From: Streptomyces roseifaciens
GTDB taxonomy: Bacteria > Actinomycetota > Actinomycetes > Streptomycetales > Streptomycetaceae
NCBI RefSeq assembly: GCF_001445655.1
Contig: NZ_LNBE01000004.1
Location: 1,178,001-1,242,000, forward strand
Reading direction: 5' to 3'
Length of the DNA: 64,000 bases
Both the position numbers and the translations under genes were made by a program. Shown here piece by piece: positions 34,822-41,823 of this stretch (position 1 is the first letter of the stretch; each line of letters starts with the position of its first letter). Below the pieces are notes generated by a model. The model did no database searches and was not told the DNA's origin. It saw only the letters and a program-made list of their open reading frames with translations.

Positions 34822-35331
34822 ATGAGCACCTCGAACACTGTTCTGCAGGCCGGTGGCGACGTGACGGTCACCCTGGTCAAGGAGTCCCGGTCCGGCATCG
34901 GTTACCCCGCGGTCGTCGTCCGCGACGACGGCACCCACGCCGTCGTGCGCGCGCCGTGGGCGGCCCCCTCGGACCGGGACTTCGGCTTCGTCCGCTTCGA
35001 ACGCGGCGACGTCTTCACCGAGCACTACTGGCGCGACCGCTGGTACGCCGTCAAGGAGGTCCGCACCGCCGACGGCACCCTGAAGGGCTGGTACTGCGAC
35101 ATCACCCGCCCCGCACGGATCACCCCGGACGGCGTCGTCTCCACCGACCTGGACCTCGACCTGTGGGTCTCGGCGGACGGCACCACGGTGCTCCGCCTGG
35201 ACGAGGACGAGTTCGAGGAGAGCGGCCTGGAGGAGCACGACCCGGCAGCGGCGGACCGGGCCCGCGCGGCCCTGGACGAACTGGAGCGGGTGGCGCGTGC
35301 GGGCGGGCTGACGGGGTTGCTGGGCCGGTAG
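34822..35331 (+). CDS. DUF402 domain protein
   Basis: A 169-residue protein with the DUF402 core: FERGDVFTEHYWRDRWYAVKEV, GWYCDITRPARITPDG and DLDLDLWVSADGTTVLRLDEDEFEESGL. The acidic Asp-rich strand (residues about 108-132) probably binds a divalent metal. Characterised DUF402 proteins include nucleoside tri/diphosphatases, so phosphatase or RNA-processing activity is plausible. It follows the lipase by 43 bases but with different logic, so it may have its own promoter. Confidence 0.85.
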   Translation: MSTSNTVLQAGGDVTVTLVKESRSGIGYPAVVVRDDGTHAVVRAPWAAPSDRDFGFVRFERGDVFTEHYWRDRWYAVKEVRTADGTLKGWYCDITRPARITPDGVVSTDLDLDLWVSADGTTVLRLDEDEFEESGLEEHDPAAADRARAALDELERVARAGGLTGLLGR

Positions 35332-35394
35332 CCCTGCGCCGCCCCACCTGGGGCAGGAATCTATGCGAGAACGTGACTGGAGGGCTCATTCCCC

Positions 35395-35423
35395 TTGATC
35401 AGGGGCAACCCCCTCCGTAGCTT
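35395..35423 (+). promoter_or_regulatory. Promoter of the DUF6879/XRE/DUF397 module
   Basis: TTGATC (35395-35400) and TAGCTT (35418-35423) are separated by exactly 17 bases. The spacer contains the small palindrome GGGGCAACCCC, and CCCCTTGATCAGGGG overlaps the -35. It is a strong vegetative-type promoter 28 bases before the first small gene, with a likely operator for the XRE protein. Confidence 0.6.
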
Positions 35424-35450
35424 GCTGCCGACGGCAAGGGAGGGGCTCGC

Positions 35451-35645
35451 ATGAAGCTGACCAAGGTCGCCGGGGAAGACCCGGACTGTGACTCCGGCGA
35501 CTGCGCCAACGTCTTCACCACGGACCAGCCCGGAAAGATCGCGGTACAGGGATATCTGACCGACCACCCGGCTCCCGAGGGCGAGGCAGTCGTGACGATC
35601 CCTGAGCGTGTGCTGAGGGAGGCCGCTCGTGCTCTTGGATGGTGA
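35451..35645 (+). CDS. Small hypothetical protein of the XRE/DUF397 module
   Basis: A 64-residue acidic protein. The N-terminal half is Asp/Cys-containing (EDPDCDSGDCANVF) with the pattern of DUF397-neighbour proteins, then GKIAVQGYL and a C-terminal helix PERVLREAARALGW. ATG 35451 follows a strong GGGAGGGG. Its stop overlaps the next start by 17 bases, so it is translated together with the DUF6879 gene. No function is recognised. The position at the head of the operon suggests a small partner or antitoxin-like protein (inference). Confidence 0.75.
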   Translation: MKLTKVAGEDPDCDSGDCANVFTTDQPGKIAVQGYLTDHPAPEGEAVVTIPERVLREAARALGW

Positions 35646-36138
35646 TGCGTGGGCCGCGTACTTCCGTGACTTCGAACGGTCCGCGTGGCGGCTCGAAGCG
35701 CAGCCGGCCTACGCCATGCCGGCGGAGGCCGAGAGTCTGGCCCGCTTCCTTCGGGGAGAGCCCAAGCCTGATGACCACAACGCCAAGTGGCACGTGACCG
35801 TCCGGGATGCCGTGAAGGCCGGCAGGACGTTCGGCCGGGTGAGGGTGGTGCGCCGGCCGCTCACGAGCTACCAGAAATATCAGTTCGCCTGGGGTATCCC
35901 GGGCAACATCCGGGCCGGGGAGGACATCCGCGTCCTCGACCTGACGGACAGGGATCCGGGGCTACCGGATCAAGACTTCTGGCTGTTCGACGAGACGACC
36001 GTGGTGCACCTCAACTACCGGCCGGACGGGACCCAGATCAACCGGGAACTGATCCGGTCGCCCGACCTCGGCAAGTACCTCGCATGGCGTGACCTCGCCC
36101 TGGAAAACTCAGTTCCCTTCCGTGACTATCGAGCCTGA
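35629..36138 (+). CDS. DUF6879 family protein
   Basis: A 169-residue protein matching the DUF6879 pattern: AAYFRDFERSAWRLEAQPAY near the start, GRTFGRVRVVRRPLTSYQKYQF in part, GEDIRVLDLTDRD and DFWLFDETTVVHLNY. The family is of unknown function and regularly sits with XRE-DUF5753 regulators in actinomycetes, as here. It starts inside the preceding small gene and ends inside the XRE gene, so the three are coupled. Confidence 0.88.
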   Translation: MLLDGDAWAAYFRDFERSAWRLEAQPAYAMPAEAESLARFLRGEPKPDDHNAKWHVTVRDAVKAGRTFGRVRVVRRPLTSYQKYQFAWGIPGNIRAGEDIRVLDLTDRDPGLPDQDFWLFDETTVVHLNYRPDGTQINRELIRSPDLGKYLAWRDLALENSVPFRDYRA

Positions 36139-36979
36139 GCATCAAGCAAGAGAGCGAAAAGACCTCGCGGAGGCGCTACGGGGCCTCCGCGAGGCGGCCG
36201 GGCTGAGTGGTGAACGCCTTGCCGTGCGCTGCAATATGAGTCAGACGAAGATCAGTCGAATAGAGACCGGCCGGGCGCTGCCCACCGTCATCGACGTCCA
36301 GCGGATCCTGACCGCTCTCCAAGTGCCTGCGGAAGTCGCGGACGAACTGCTGAAGCTGGCTCGCAGGGCGAATGTCGACTATGCATCCTGGCGGACATAC
36401 GCCCGTGTCGGCCTGTACCGGAAACAGGCCGAATTGAAGGCGCTGGAATCGACGTCGCGAGTGATGCGGCACTTTCTTCCGGCCATTCCCACGGGCCTGC
36501 TGCACGTCCGGCAGTACGCAGAGCAGACCCTGGCGAAGGCGGTGAAGAGTGACCCCGCCAGGGATGTCGCCAGAGCCGTACAGGCACGCATGGACCGTCA
36601 GGCCATCCTGGACGATCAATCGCGTCACTTCACGTTCCTGCTCACGGAGCAGGCGGTGCGGTGGCGCAGGGCGGACCATGAGGTCATGGCGGCGCAGTGC
36701 GCGCACATGGCCGAGGTGTCCCGGAGGCCGAACGTCGAGCTTGCGGTCATTCCCCGGGCGGCCCGGGTCCCCGGTACGCCCATGAACATCTTCGTGGTCT
36801 ACGACGACCGGCTCGTCACCGTCGAACTGTTCTCGGGTGAAGTCGTATTGCGTGATCCCCGGGACATCTCCCATCACGTGGAGCTGTTCGAACTATTCCT
36901 CGGATGTGCCCTCACGGGAGCGGATGCAACAGCATTCCTCACAGGGGCCGCCGAGGACTTCATGCGTCTACGTGACTAA
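36122..36979 (+). CDS. XRE-family regulator with DUF5753 domain (WhiJ-like)
   Basis: About 285 residues. The N-terminal helix-turn-helix is seen as LREAAGLSGERLAVRCNMSQTKISRIETGRALP. The DUF5753 ligand/partner domain follows: RHFLPAIPTGLLHVRQYAEQT in part, VQARMDRQAILD, FLLTEQAVRWR, RPNVELAVIPRAAR and VYDDRLVTVELFSGEVVLRDP. Such proteins are WhiJ-like regulators of Streptomyces differentiation and normally act with a DUF397 protein. The start is uncertain: GTG 36122 or GTG 36089, neither with a clear RBS, as expected for coupled translation. Confidence 0.9.
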   Translation: MTIEPEHQARERKDLAEALRGLREAAGLSGERLAVRCNMSQTKISRIETGRALPTVIDVQRILTALQVPAEVADELLKLARRANVDYASWRTYARVGLYRKQAELKALESTSRVMRHFLPAIPTGLLHVRQYAEQTLAKAVKSDPARDVARAVQARMDRQAILDDQSRHFTFLLTEQAVRWRRADHEVMAAQCAHMAEVSRRPNVELAVIPRAARVPGTPMNIFVVYDDRLVTVELFSGEVVLRDPRDISHHVELFELFLGCALTGADATAFLTGAAEDFMRLRD

Positions 36980-37077
36980 GGGTTCTCGCGAGTCGCAGGT
37001 CGTAGAAACATGGTCGATGACAGCGGACATCGAAAAGCCCGGTGCGGTGTCCACCCCGACCATCAGGAAGGTTTTCC

Positions 37078-37302
37078 ATGACTGACCTGTACGGCCTGCC
37101 GCTCGAAGGCGCCCGGTTCTCGAAGGCGTGCGGGGGGAACACCCACCCGGACGGTGAATCGTGCGTGACCCTCGCCCGTATCGGTGAGGACGCTTACGCC
37201 CTCGGCGACAGCAAGCGGCCCGACGTGGCTCCGCTGAGGTTCACCGGTGCCGAACTCGGCGCGGCCGGCATCGATCCGGCCCGTTTCGGTCTCTCGGCCT
37301 GA
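37078..37302 (+). CDS. DUF397 family protein (BldB-related partner)
   Basis: A 74-residue protein with the DUF397 signature: FSKACGGNTHPDGESCVTLARIG, then ALGDSKRPDVAPLRFTGAELGAA. DUF397 proteins are small partners of XRE-DUF5753 regulators and relate to the developmental protein BldB. It lies 98 bases behind the XRE gene, with a GGAAGG-type RBS before ATG 37078, and it ends at a terminator hairpin. That closes the module. Confidence 0.9.
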   Translation: MTDLYGLPLEGARFSKACGGNTHPDGESCVTLARIGEDAYALGDSKRPDVAPLRFTGAELGAAGIDPARFGLSA

Positions 37303-37319
37303 CCGGCCGCTCATCGACC

Positions 37320-37355
37320 GGTGGCCTTCGCTCTCCGGGGAGGGCGGGGGCCACC
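37320..37355 (+). terminator. Terminator of the XRE/DUF397 module
   Basis: Arms GGTGGCC (37320-37326) and GGCCACC (37349-37355) enclose further pairing (CTCTCC with GGAGGG). It starts 18 bases after the DUF397 stop. Confidence 0.55.
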
Positions 37356-37389
37356 TCCAACTGCGCTGACGCCGAACGGGTAGAGCCCC

Positions 37390-37857
37390 TTGCACTTCCA
37401 CGGATATCTCTGGACCGGCGACAAAGCGGTCCACGACAAGGAGAGCGTCCGGCGCCCTCCGTCGTCCACGGAGCCCGCCTCCACGAGTCCCCCTGAGGTC
37501 ATCCAGCGGTACCGGGAAGCCGTCACGGAGTGGCGGGTGACGGGGGTCCCGCCGATGCAGACGGCGCACTGGCTCCTGAAACCGGCCGCGTTCGTACGCG
37601 GGACCTGGGACGATCCCGAGCGGGCGGCGGCGTGGCTCGGCGACCGCCTGGTGGAACACGCGCCCCGCTTCGCGGCGAAGGCCGACAGGGGGAGTGCGTG
37701 GCAGGCCGCCCTCGTTGCCGCTGCGGCCGAGCGGCTGGGGTGGGGCGGGGACGTCTCCCACGGCTTCTACCTGGAACGACCGGTGTTCCTGTCCCTGGCC
37801 TTGGTGACATGCTCTCCGAACCGTGCGATGGCGGACCAGCCGTGCCCGGCCGGGTAG
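37390..37857 (+). CDS. Hypothetical protein
   Basis: A 155-residue soluble protein starting at TTG 37390 and opening HFHGYLWTGDKAVHDKE. A Pro/Ser-rich linker is followed by helices with several Trp (YREAVTEWRVTG, AHWLLKPAAFVRGTWDDPERAAAWLGDRLVEHA). I do not recognise a characterised family, though this opening looks like a streptomycete-restricted family. The end (CSPNRAMADQPCPAG) is low quality and may be non-native. It lies after the DUF397 terminator, so it is a separate unit. Confidence 0.6.
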   Translation: MHFHGYLWTGDKAVHDKESVRRPPSSTEPASTSPPEVIQRYREAVTEWRVTGVPPMQTAHWLLKPAAFVRGTWDDPERAAAWLGDRLVEHAPRFAAKADRGSAWQAALVAAAAERLGWGGDVSHGFYLERPVFLSLALVTCSPNRAMADQPCPAG

Positions 37858-37872
37858 CCGCTGCGCCCGTAC

Positions 37873-37995
37873 TCAGCGCGGCAGGTCCGTCCCCTTCACA
37901 TGGGACACGAAAGCGGCCCACGCCCCGGTCGTCCGCCGCAAGGCGGCCTCGTCCACGACAGCCCGCAGGGTGAGCGGGGCCGCCCTGCACCGCAC
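37873..37995 (-). pseudogene. Possible DUF397 C-terminal remnant
   Basis: The minus-strand frame of 40 codons ends TTGAWAAFVSHVKGTDLPR, resembling the AWxxFxxxVK end of DUF397 proteins. The family N-terminus (SSYSGD... C) is absent; instead the frame begins within five bases of the type III PKS stop. It may be a truncated DUF397 gene left by rearrangement, or a chance frame. Confidence 0.35.
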
Positions 37996-37999
37996 CCCG

Positions 38000-39079
38000 T
38001 CACCAGCCGAGGAGTACCAGTTCGCTGGTGAGGCCCGGGCCGAGGGCGAGGAGGAGGCCGGGGGAATCCGGGGGCGGCGGGGTGGTCATTGTTCTGGCGA
38101 GGACGTCGAGCACGGAGGCGGAGGAGATGTTGCCGTGGTCGGCCAGGGAGGCCCGGCTGTGGGCGAGGGCGGCGGGCGGCAGGTCGAGGGAGCGGGCGAG
38201 GGCCTCGATGATTTTCGGGCCGCCGGGGTGGCAGACCCAGGTGGCGATGTCGTTCGCGGTCAGTCCGCGGCCGGCGAGGAAGTCGTGGACCTCGCCGGGG
38301 AGGTGTTTCTCGATGAAGTCGGGGACCTGCGGGGAGAGGAACACGGCGAAGCCGTCGGTGCCCAGGCGCATGCCCATGAGGTGCTCGGTCCCGGGGTGCA
38401 GGCGGCTGCGGGTCGCCAGCAGCGCGGGGCCGGAGGTCTCCCGGGCCCGGTGGGCGCCGAGGACCACGGCGGCGGCCGCGGCATCGCCGAACAGGCTGGT
38501 CGCGACGAGGTTGGCGACCGAGGCGTCCGCGTACTGGAAGTTCAGCGAGCACAGCTCCACGGAGACCAGGACGGCCACCTGGTCCGGGTGGCCCTTCAGA
38601 TAGTCGTGCACTCTCGACAGGCCGGCGGCGCCTCCCGCGCAGCCGAGGCCGAGCATCGGCATGCGCGCCACGTGCTGCGGCAGGCCCACGCGCTGGACGA
38701 GTTCGGCGTCGAACGACGGGACGGAGGCCCCGGTGGTGGTCGTGGTGACGACGGCCCCGACCTCCTCGGGCCGTACGTCCGCCGCCCCGAGGGCCCGGGC
38801 GAGAGCTTCCTGCCCGACCTGACGCGCGGTGGCGGCCCACACCTCGTTGTACTCGGTGAAGGTGCGCGGCCGGGGGTACTCGGCCAGGGGCAGGGAGAGG
38901 TTGCGGTACTCGATGCCCGTGTGGGCGGCGATGCCGGTGAACTGCCGGCGGAGCGCCGGATCGGCGGAGAGGAACGCCCCGGCGAACACGGCGGCGATGT
39001 CCCGCTGGCGGTGCCGGTGCGGCGGTGCGGACACCGCGACGGAGGCCACCCGGGGAGCTGCCGGGCTCGCGTCGCTCAT
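38000..39079 (-). CDS. Type III polyketide synthase (chalcone synthase-like)
   Basis: A 359-residue homodimeric ketosynthase. The catalytic triad is Cys147 ([13 protein letters not shown]), His284 (VCHPGGPKI) and Asn317 ([12 protein letters not shown]). The C-terminal [19 protein letters not shown] replaces the family GFGPGL signature almost exactly. The N-terminus differs clearly from the RppA/germicidin class (no LCKPA-type opening), so starter and product are open. Alkylpyrone, resorcinol and naphthalene products are all possible. No methyltransferase, oxygenase or P450 is adjacent. Confidence 0.94.
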   Translation of the reverse strand: MSDASPAAPRVASVAVSAPPHRHRQRDIAAVFAGAFLSADPALRRQFTGIAAHTGIEYRNLSLPLAEYPRPRTFTEYNEVWAATARQVGQEALARALGAADVRPEEVGAVVTTTTTGASVPSFDAELVQRVGLPQHVARMPMLGLGCAGGAAGLSRVHDYLKGHPDQVAVLVSVELCSLNFQYADASVANLVATSLFGDAAAAAVVLGAHRARETSGPALLATRSRLHPGTEHLMGMRLGTDGFAVFLSPQVPDFIEKHLPGEVHDFLAGRGLTANDIATWVCHPGGPKIIEALARSLDLPPAALAHSRASLADHGNISSASVLDVLARTMTTPPPPDSPGLLLALGPGLTSELVLLGW

Positions 39080-39104
39080 GGGCCGTCTCCTTCTGCCGCT
39101 TTCC

Positions 39105-39174
39105 GCACGGTTCCCTCACACGGTTTCTCCCGCGCGGTTTCCTTCGCATGGATTCCCTCGCACGGTCGGGCCCC
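39105..39174. repeat. 14-bp degenerate tandem repeat upstream of the type III PKS
   Basis: Five imperfect units of about 14 bases (pattern CACGGTTTCCCTCG) run from 39105 to about 39174, within the roughly 300-base gap between the PKS and the secreted protein gene. They could be binding sites or neutral slippage. Confidence 0.6.
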
Positions 39175-39375
39175 ACCGTGACGCGCGTGCGGCCCGGTCC
39201 GGCAGGGCGTGAAGCCGGGCGTGAGGGCGTGTACTGCGGCGTGGAAGGCACTGTGATGCTTTCGGTGCCGCGGGGAAGGCGGTGGAAAGCGGTGGAACCG
39301 GAGACGCCCGGGGTAGCCAAGGTGCCGGTAACCGCGCCGAGGGCCGGCGCACGCACCGGAAGCGAAGAGGTACCC

Positions 39376-39945
39376 ATGATCGGCAAGCGTGGCATCGGGA
39401 TGGCTCTGTCCTCCCTCACCCTGGTCGCGGCGAGCGTCGGCTGGGCGCCGACGGCCCAAGCCCGTACCGCCCAGGCCGACATCACCCATGACCGCCCCGC
39501 GCACGACCACTCCATCCAGGACTGCACGGGTCAGGAGAACATCACCTACGGCCCGGGTCTCGGTCTCTCCTCCGAGGCCTCGAAGGTCACCGTCGACGGC
39601 GCTTATCACTGCACGGACGCGTCAGGCCGCAGCACCACCGCCAAGTACCACACCGAGGGCGCCACGGCCGGCACCTGCCTGCTCCTCGCGTGGAACAAAT
39701 CAGAGGAGACCCTGCATTACGCGGATGGCAGCAAGGCGGTCATCGCTTACCACTCCGGCCCTTCCCTACGGGTTCTGGGCCTCAACACCGCGAGGCTCTC
39801 GGGCGTGGTCGTCTCCGGGCGAGGCAAGGGGTCGGTCGCCGAGAAGACCATTCAGACGGTGCCCGGCAGCCTGCCGACCGACTGTGTGCTCGCCGACGGG
39901 ATCCGGCACACCACCGCGTTCACGCACCTGAGCATCCACCCCTGA
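39376..39945 (+). CDS. Secreted hypothetical protein
   Basis: A 189-residue protein with a signal peptide (ALSSLTLVAASVGWAPTAQA, cleavage near residue 29). The mature part has three cysteines, a CTGQENITYGPGL opening and a beta-rich pattern (KVTVDGAYHCTDASG, GTCLLLAWNKSEETLHYADG). It is similar in style to small secreted streptomycete proteins of unknown function. ATG 39376 has GAAGAGG upstream; earlier in-frame codons are non-homologous. No neighbours link it to a pathway. Confidence 0.75.
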   Translation: MIGKRGIGMALSSLTLVAASVGWAPTAQARTAQADITHDRPAHDHSIQDCTGQENITYGPGLGLSSEASKVTVDGAYHCTDASGRSTTAKYHTEGATAGTCLLLAWNKSEETLHYADGSKAVIAYHSGPSLRVLGLNTARLSGVVVSGRGKGSVAEKTIQTVPGSLPTDCVLADGIRHTTAFTHLSIHP

Positions 39946-39989
39946 GGCCTCTTTGACGCCTCTTCGGCGTCCGTGTCCCCTTTCGGAGC

Positions 39990-41276
39990 CTAGCCGCGCC
40001 GCCGCCCCGCGAACGTCGTGAAGCCCCACGACAGCATCGCCAGCACCACCGGTATCACCAGCAGCACTCCCGAGAAGACCAGCACTCCCGCCGTGAGGAC
40101 GGAGCTGGCGATCGCCGCGTACCAGAGCCACGTCCGGCGGGGGAGGAGGGCGAGGGCCGAGAGGAGGCCGGCCAGGGTGACCGAGGCCAGGCAGGTGGAG
40201 GTCGCGCGCATCAGGCCGTCCAGGTCCGTCGTGCCCAGGGAGGCGATCACGCCGACCCCCGTGCAGGCGACCGCCAGGACCGCCAGGCTGCGCCGCGGCA
40301 CCTCGCCCGCGCCGCCGCCGTGGGCCAGCCACCGCGGGGCGGCGCCGTCGCGGCCGAGGGCCGCGCCCAGCCGGGAGGCGCCCGCGAGGTAGGTGTTGAC
40401 CGCGCCGAAGGTCAGGAACAGGGCCGCCACCGCGGCGATCGGCCGGGCGGCCGTGCCCGCGCTCTGCGCGAGCAGGTCGGTCAGCGGGGTGTCCGTGCCG
40501 GCGGCGGCCGGGCCGAGGGCGCCGATCGTCGTCACGGCCAGGACGAGGTAGAGGATCGAGACGGCCGCCAGGGTGTACACCGTCACCCTCGGCAGGTCGC
40601 GGACCGGGTCGGCGAATTCGCCCGACAGGTGGCTGGCCGCCTCCCAGCCCGCGAAGGCGAAGAACAGCACGCCCGCCGCCGAGCCCACCGAGCCCCAGCC
40701 GTGCGGCATGAACGGCGTGAAGTGCGCGGACGTCATGTGCGGCGCCGCCGCGACCGCCGCGCCCAGCAGCACCGCCGCCAGCAGGGCGACGAGCAGCAGC
40801 TGCACCCGCCCGGACAGGTGCAGGCCAGCGCAGTTGGCCGCGAACGACGCCGCGATGACCACCGCTCCGATCGCCGTGGCCGCGGCGGATCCCCAGCCGA
40901 GCGCCCCCGCCACGTACTGACCGCCGATGAGGGCCGCCGCCACGACGCCGATCGGCACGGCCCCGTAGAACCACCAGCCGACCGCCGCCGCGGCGCGCGG
41001 CCCGGCCGCCCGGTGGACGAAGGTCGCCACGCCGCCGCCGTCCGGGTACCGGGCGCCCAGCGCGGCGAACGAGAGCGCCACCGGCACGCTCGTCACGAGC
41101 AGGACCAGCCAGGCCAGGATCGAGGCCGGGCCGGCCGCGTCGGCGGCCAGGGCGGGCAGGGCCAGGACGCCGGGGCCGAGGACGGCGCCGGCGCACAGGG
41201 CCGTGCCGCTGCCTATGCCCAGCCGCCGAACGGACGGCCGGGCAGGGGCGGAGGTATGGGTGGTTCGTACGGTCAC
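39990..41276 (-). CDS. APC-family amino acid transporter (YjeH-like)
   Basis: A 428-residue, 11-12 helix transporter of the amino acid-polyamine-organocation superfamily. Family marks are LCAGAVLGPGVLALPALAA in helix 1, GGVATFVHRAAGPRAAA, FFAFAGWEAASHLSGEF in helix 6 and VNTYLAGASRLGAAL. This resembles the YjeH/L-methionine and branched-chain amino acid exporters. It is divergent from an Lrp/AsnC regulator across 81 bases, so that regulator probably controls it in response to an amino acid. Confidence 0.92.
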   Translation of the reverse strand: MTVRTTHTSAPARPSVRRLGIGSGTALCAGAVLGPGVLALPALAADAAGPASILAWLVLLVTSVPVALSFAALGARYPDGGGVATFVHRAAGPRAAAAVGWWFYGAVPIGVVAAALIGGQYVAGALGWGSAAATAIGAVVIAASFAANCAGLHLSGRVQLLLVALLAAVLLGAAVAAAPHMTSAHFTPFMPHGWGSVGSAAGVLFFAFAGWEAASHLSGEFADPVRDLPRVTVYTLAAVSILYLVLAVTTIGALGPAAAGTDTPLTDLLAQSAGTAARPIAAVAALFLTFGAVNTYLAGASRLGAALGRDGAAPRWLAHGGGAGEVPRRSLAVLAVACTGVGVIASLGTTDLDGLMRATSTCLASVTLAGLLSALALLPRRTWLWYAAIASSVLTAGVLVFSGVLLVIPVVLAMLSWGFTTFAGRRRG

Positions 41277-41357
41277 GGGGGCTGAAGTTAGCTGCAGAAG
41301 TGGCAGATGAGGGGACTCGCCGAACGAAATTCGGTGCGTGCGGCATCATGTGCCCTT

Positions 41358-41819
41358 ATGGACGACATAGATTCGGCGATCGTCAGGGAACTGCAGCGCG
41401 ATGCACGGCAGACCAACCGCGACCTCGCCCGCACGCTCGGCATCGCCCCCTCCACCTGCCTGGAGCGGGTGCGGGCGCTGCGCCAGCGCGGGGTGATCAC
41501 CGGGTACCGCGCGACGGTCGACCTGCGGGCGCTGGGGCGGCCGGTGCAGGCGCTGCTCTCGGTGCGGATCCGGCCGATGAGCCGGGAGGTCATCGAGGGC
41601 TTCAAGGCGTACCTCATCGGGCTGCCCGAGGTGCTCAACGTGTACGTGGTCGCGGGCGGCGACGACTTCCTCGTCCACGTCGCCGTGCCCGAGGTCGACG
41701 ACCTGCACAGCCTCCTCATGGACCGCTTCTCCGGGCGCCGCGAGGTCGTGGACTTCCGCAGCTCCGTGATCTACCAGCACGTGACCAAGGACGTGGTGGG
41801 GCCGCTCGTGGCAGGGTGA
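41358..41819 (+). CDS. Lrp/AsnC family transcriptional regulator
   Basis: A 153-residue feast/famine regulator. The N-terminal winged HTH (DDIDSAIVRELQRDARQTNRDLARTLGIAPSTCLERVRAL) and C-terminal RAM ligand domain (VLNVYVVAGGDDFLVHVAV, then DRFSGRREVVDFRSSVIYQHVTK) are complete. ATG 41358 is chosen; an in-frame start exists at 41307. The divergent APC transporter is the likely target. The carboxyltransferase gene follows four bases after its stop and may be cotranscribed. Confidence 0.94.
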   Translation: MDDIDSAIVRELQRDARQTNRDLARTLGIAPSTCLERVRALRQRGVITGYRATVDLRALGRPVQALLSVRIRPMSREVIEGFKAYLIGLPEVLNVYVVAGGDDFLVHVAVPEVDDLHSLLMDRFSGRREVVDFRSSVIYQHVTKDVVGPLVAG

Positions 41820-41823
41820 CGGC

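Noticed and set aside
39105..39174. Possible CRISPR or repeat-coded gene upstream of the type III PKS
   Set aside because: The 14-base units are adjacent without spacers, and the frame over them has no family similarity.
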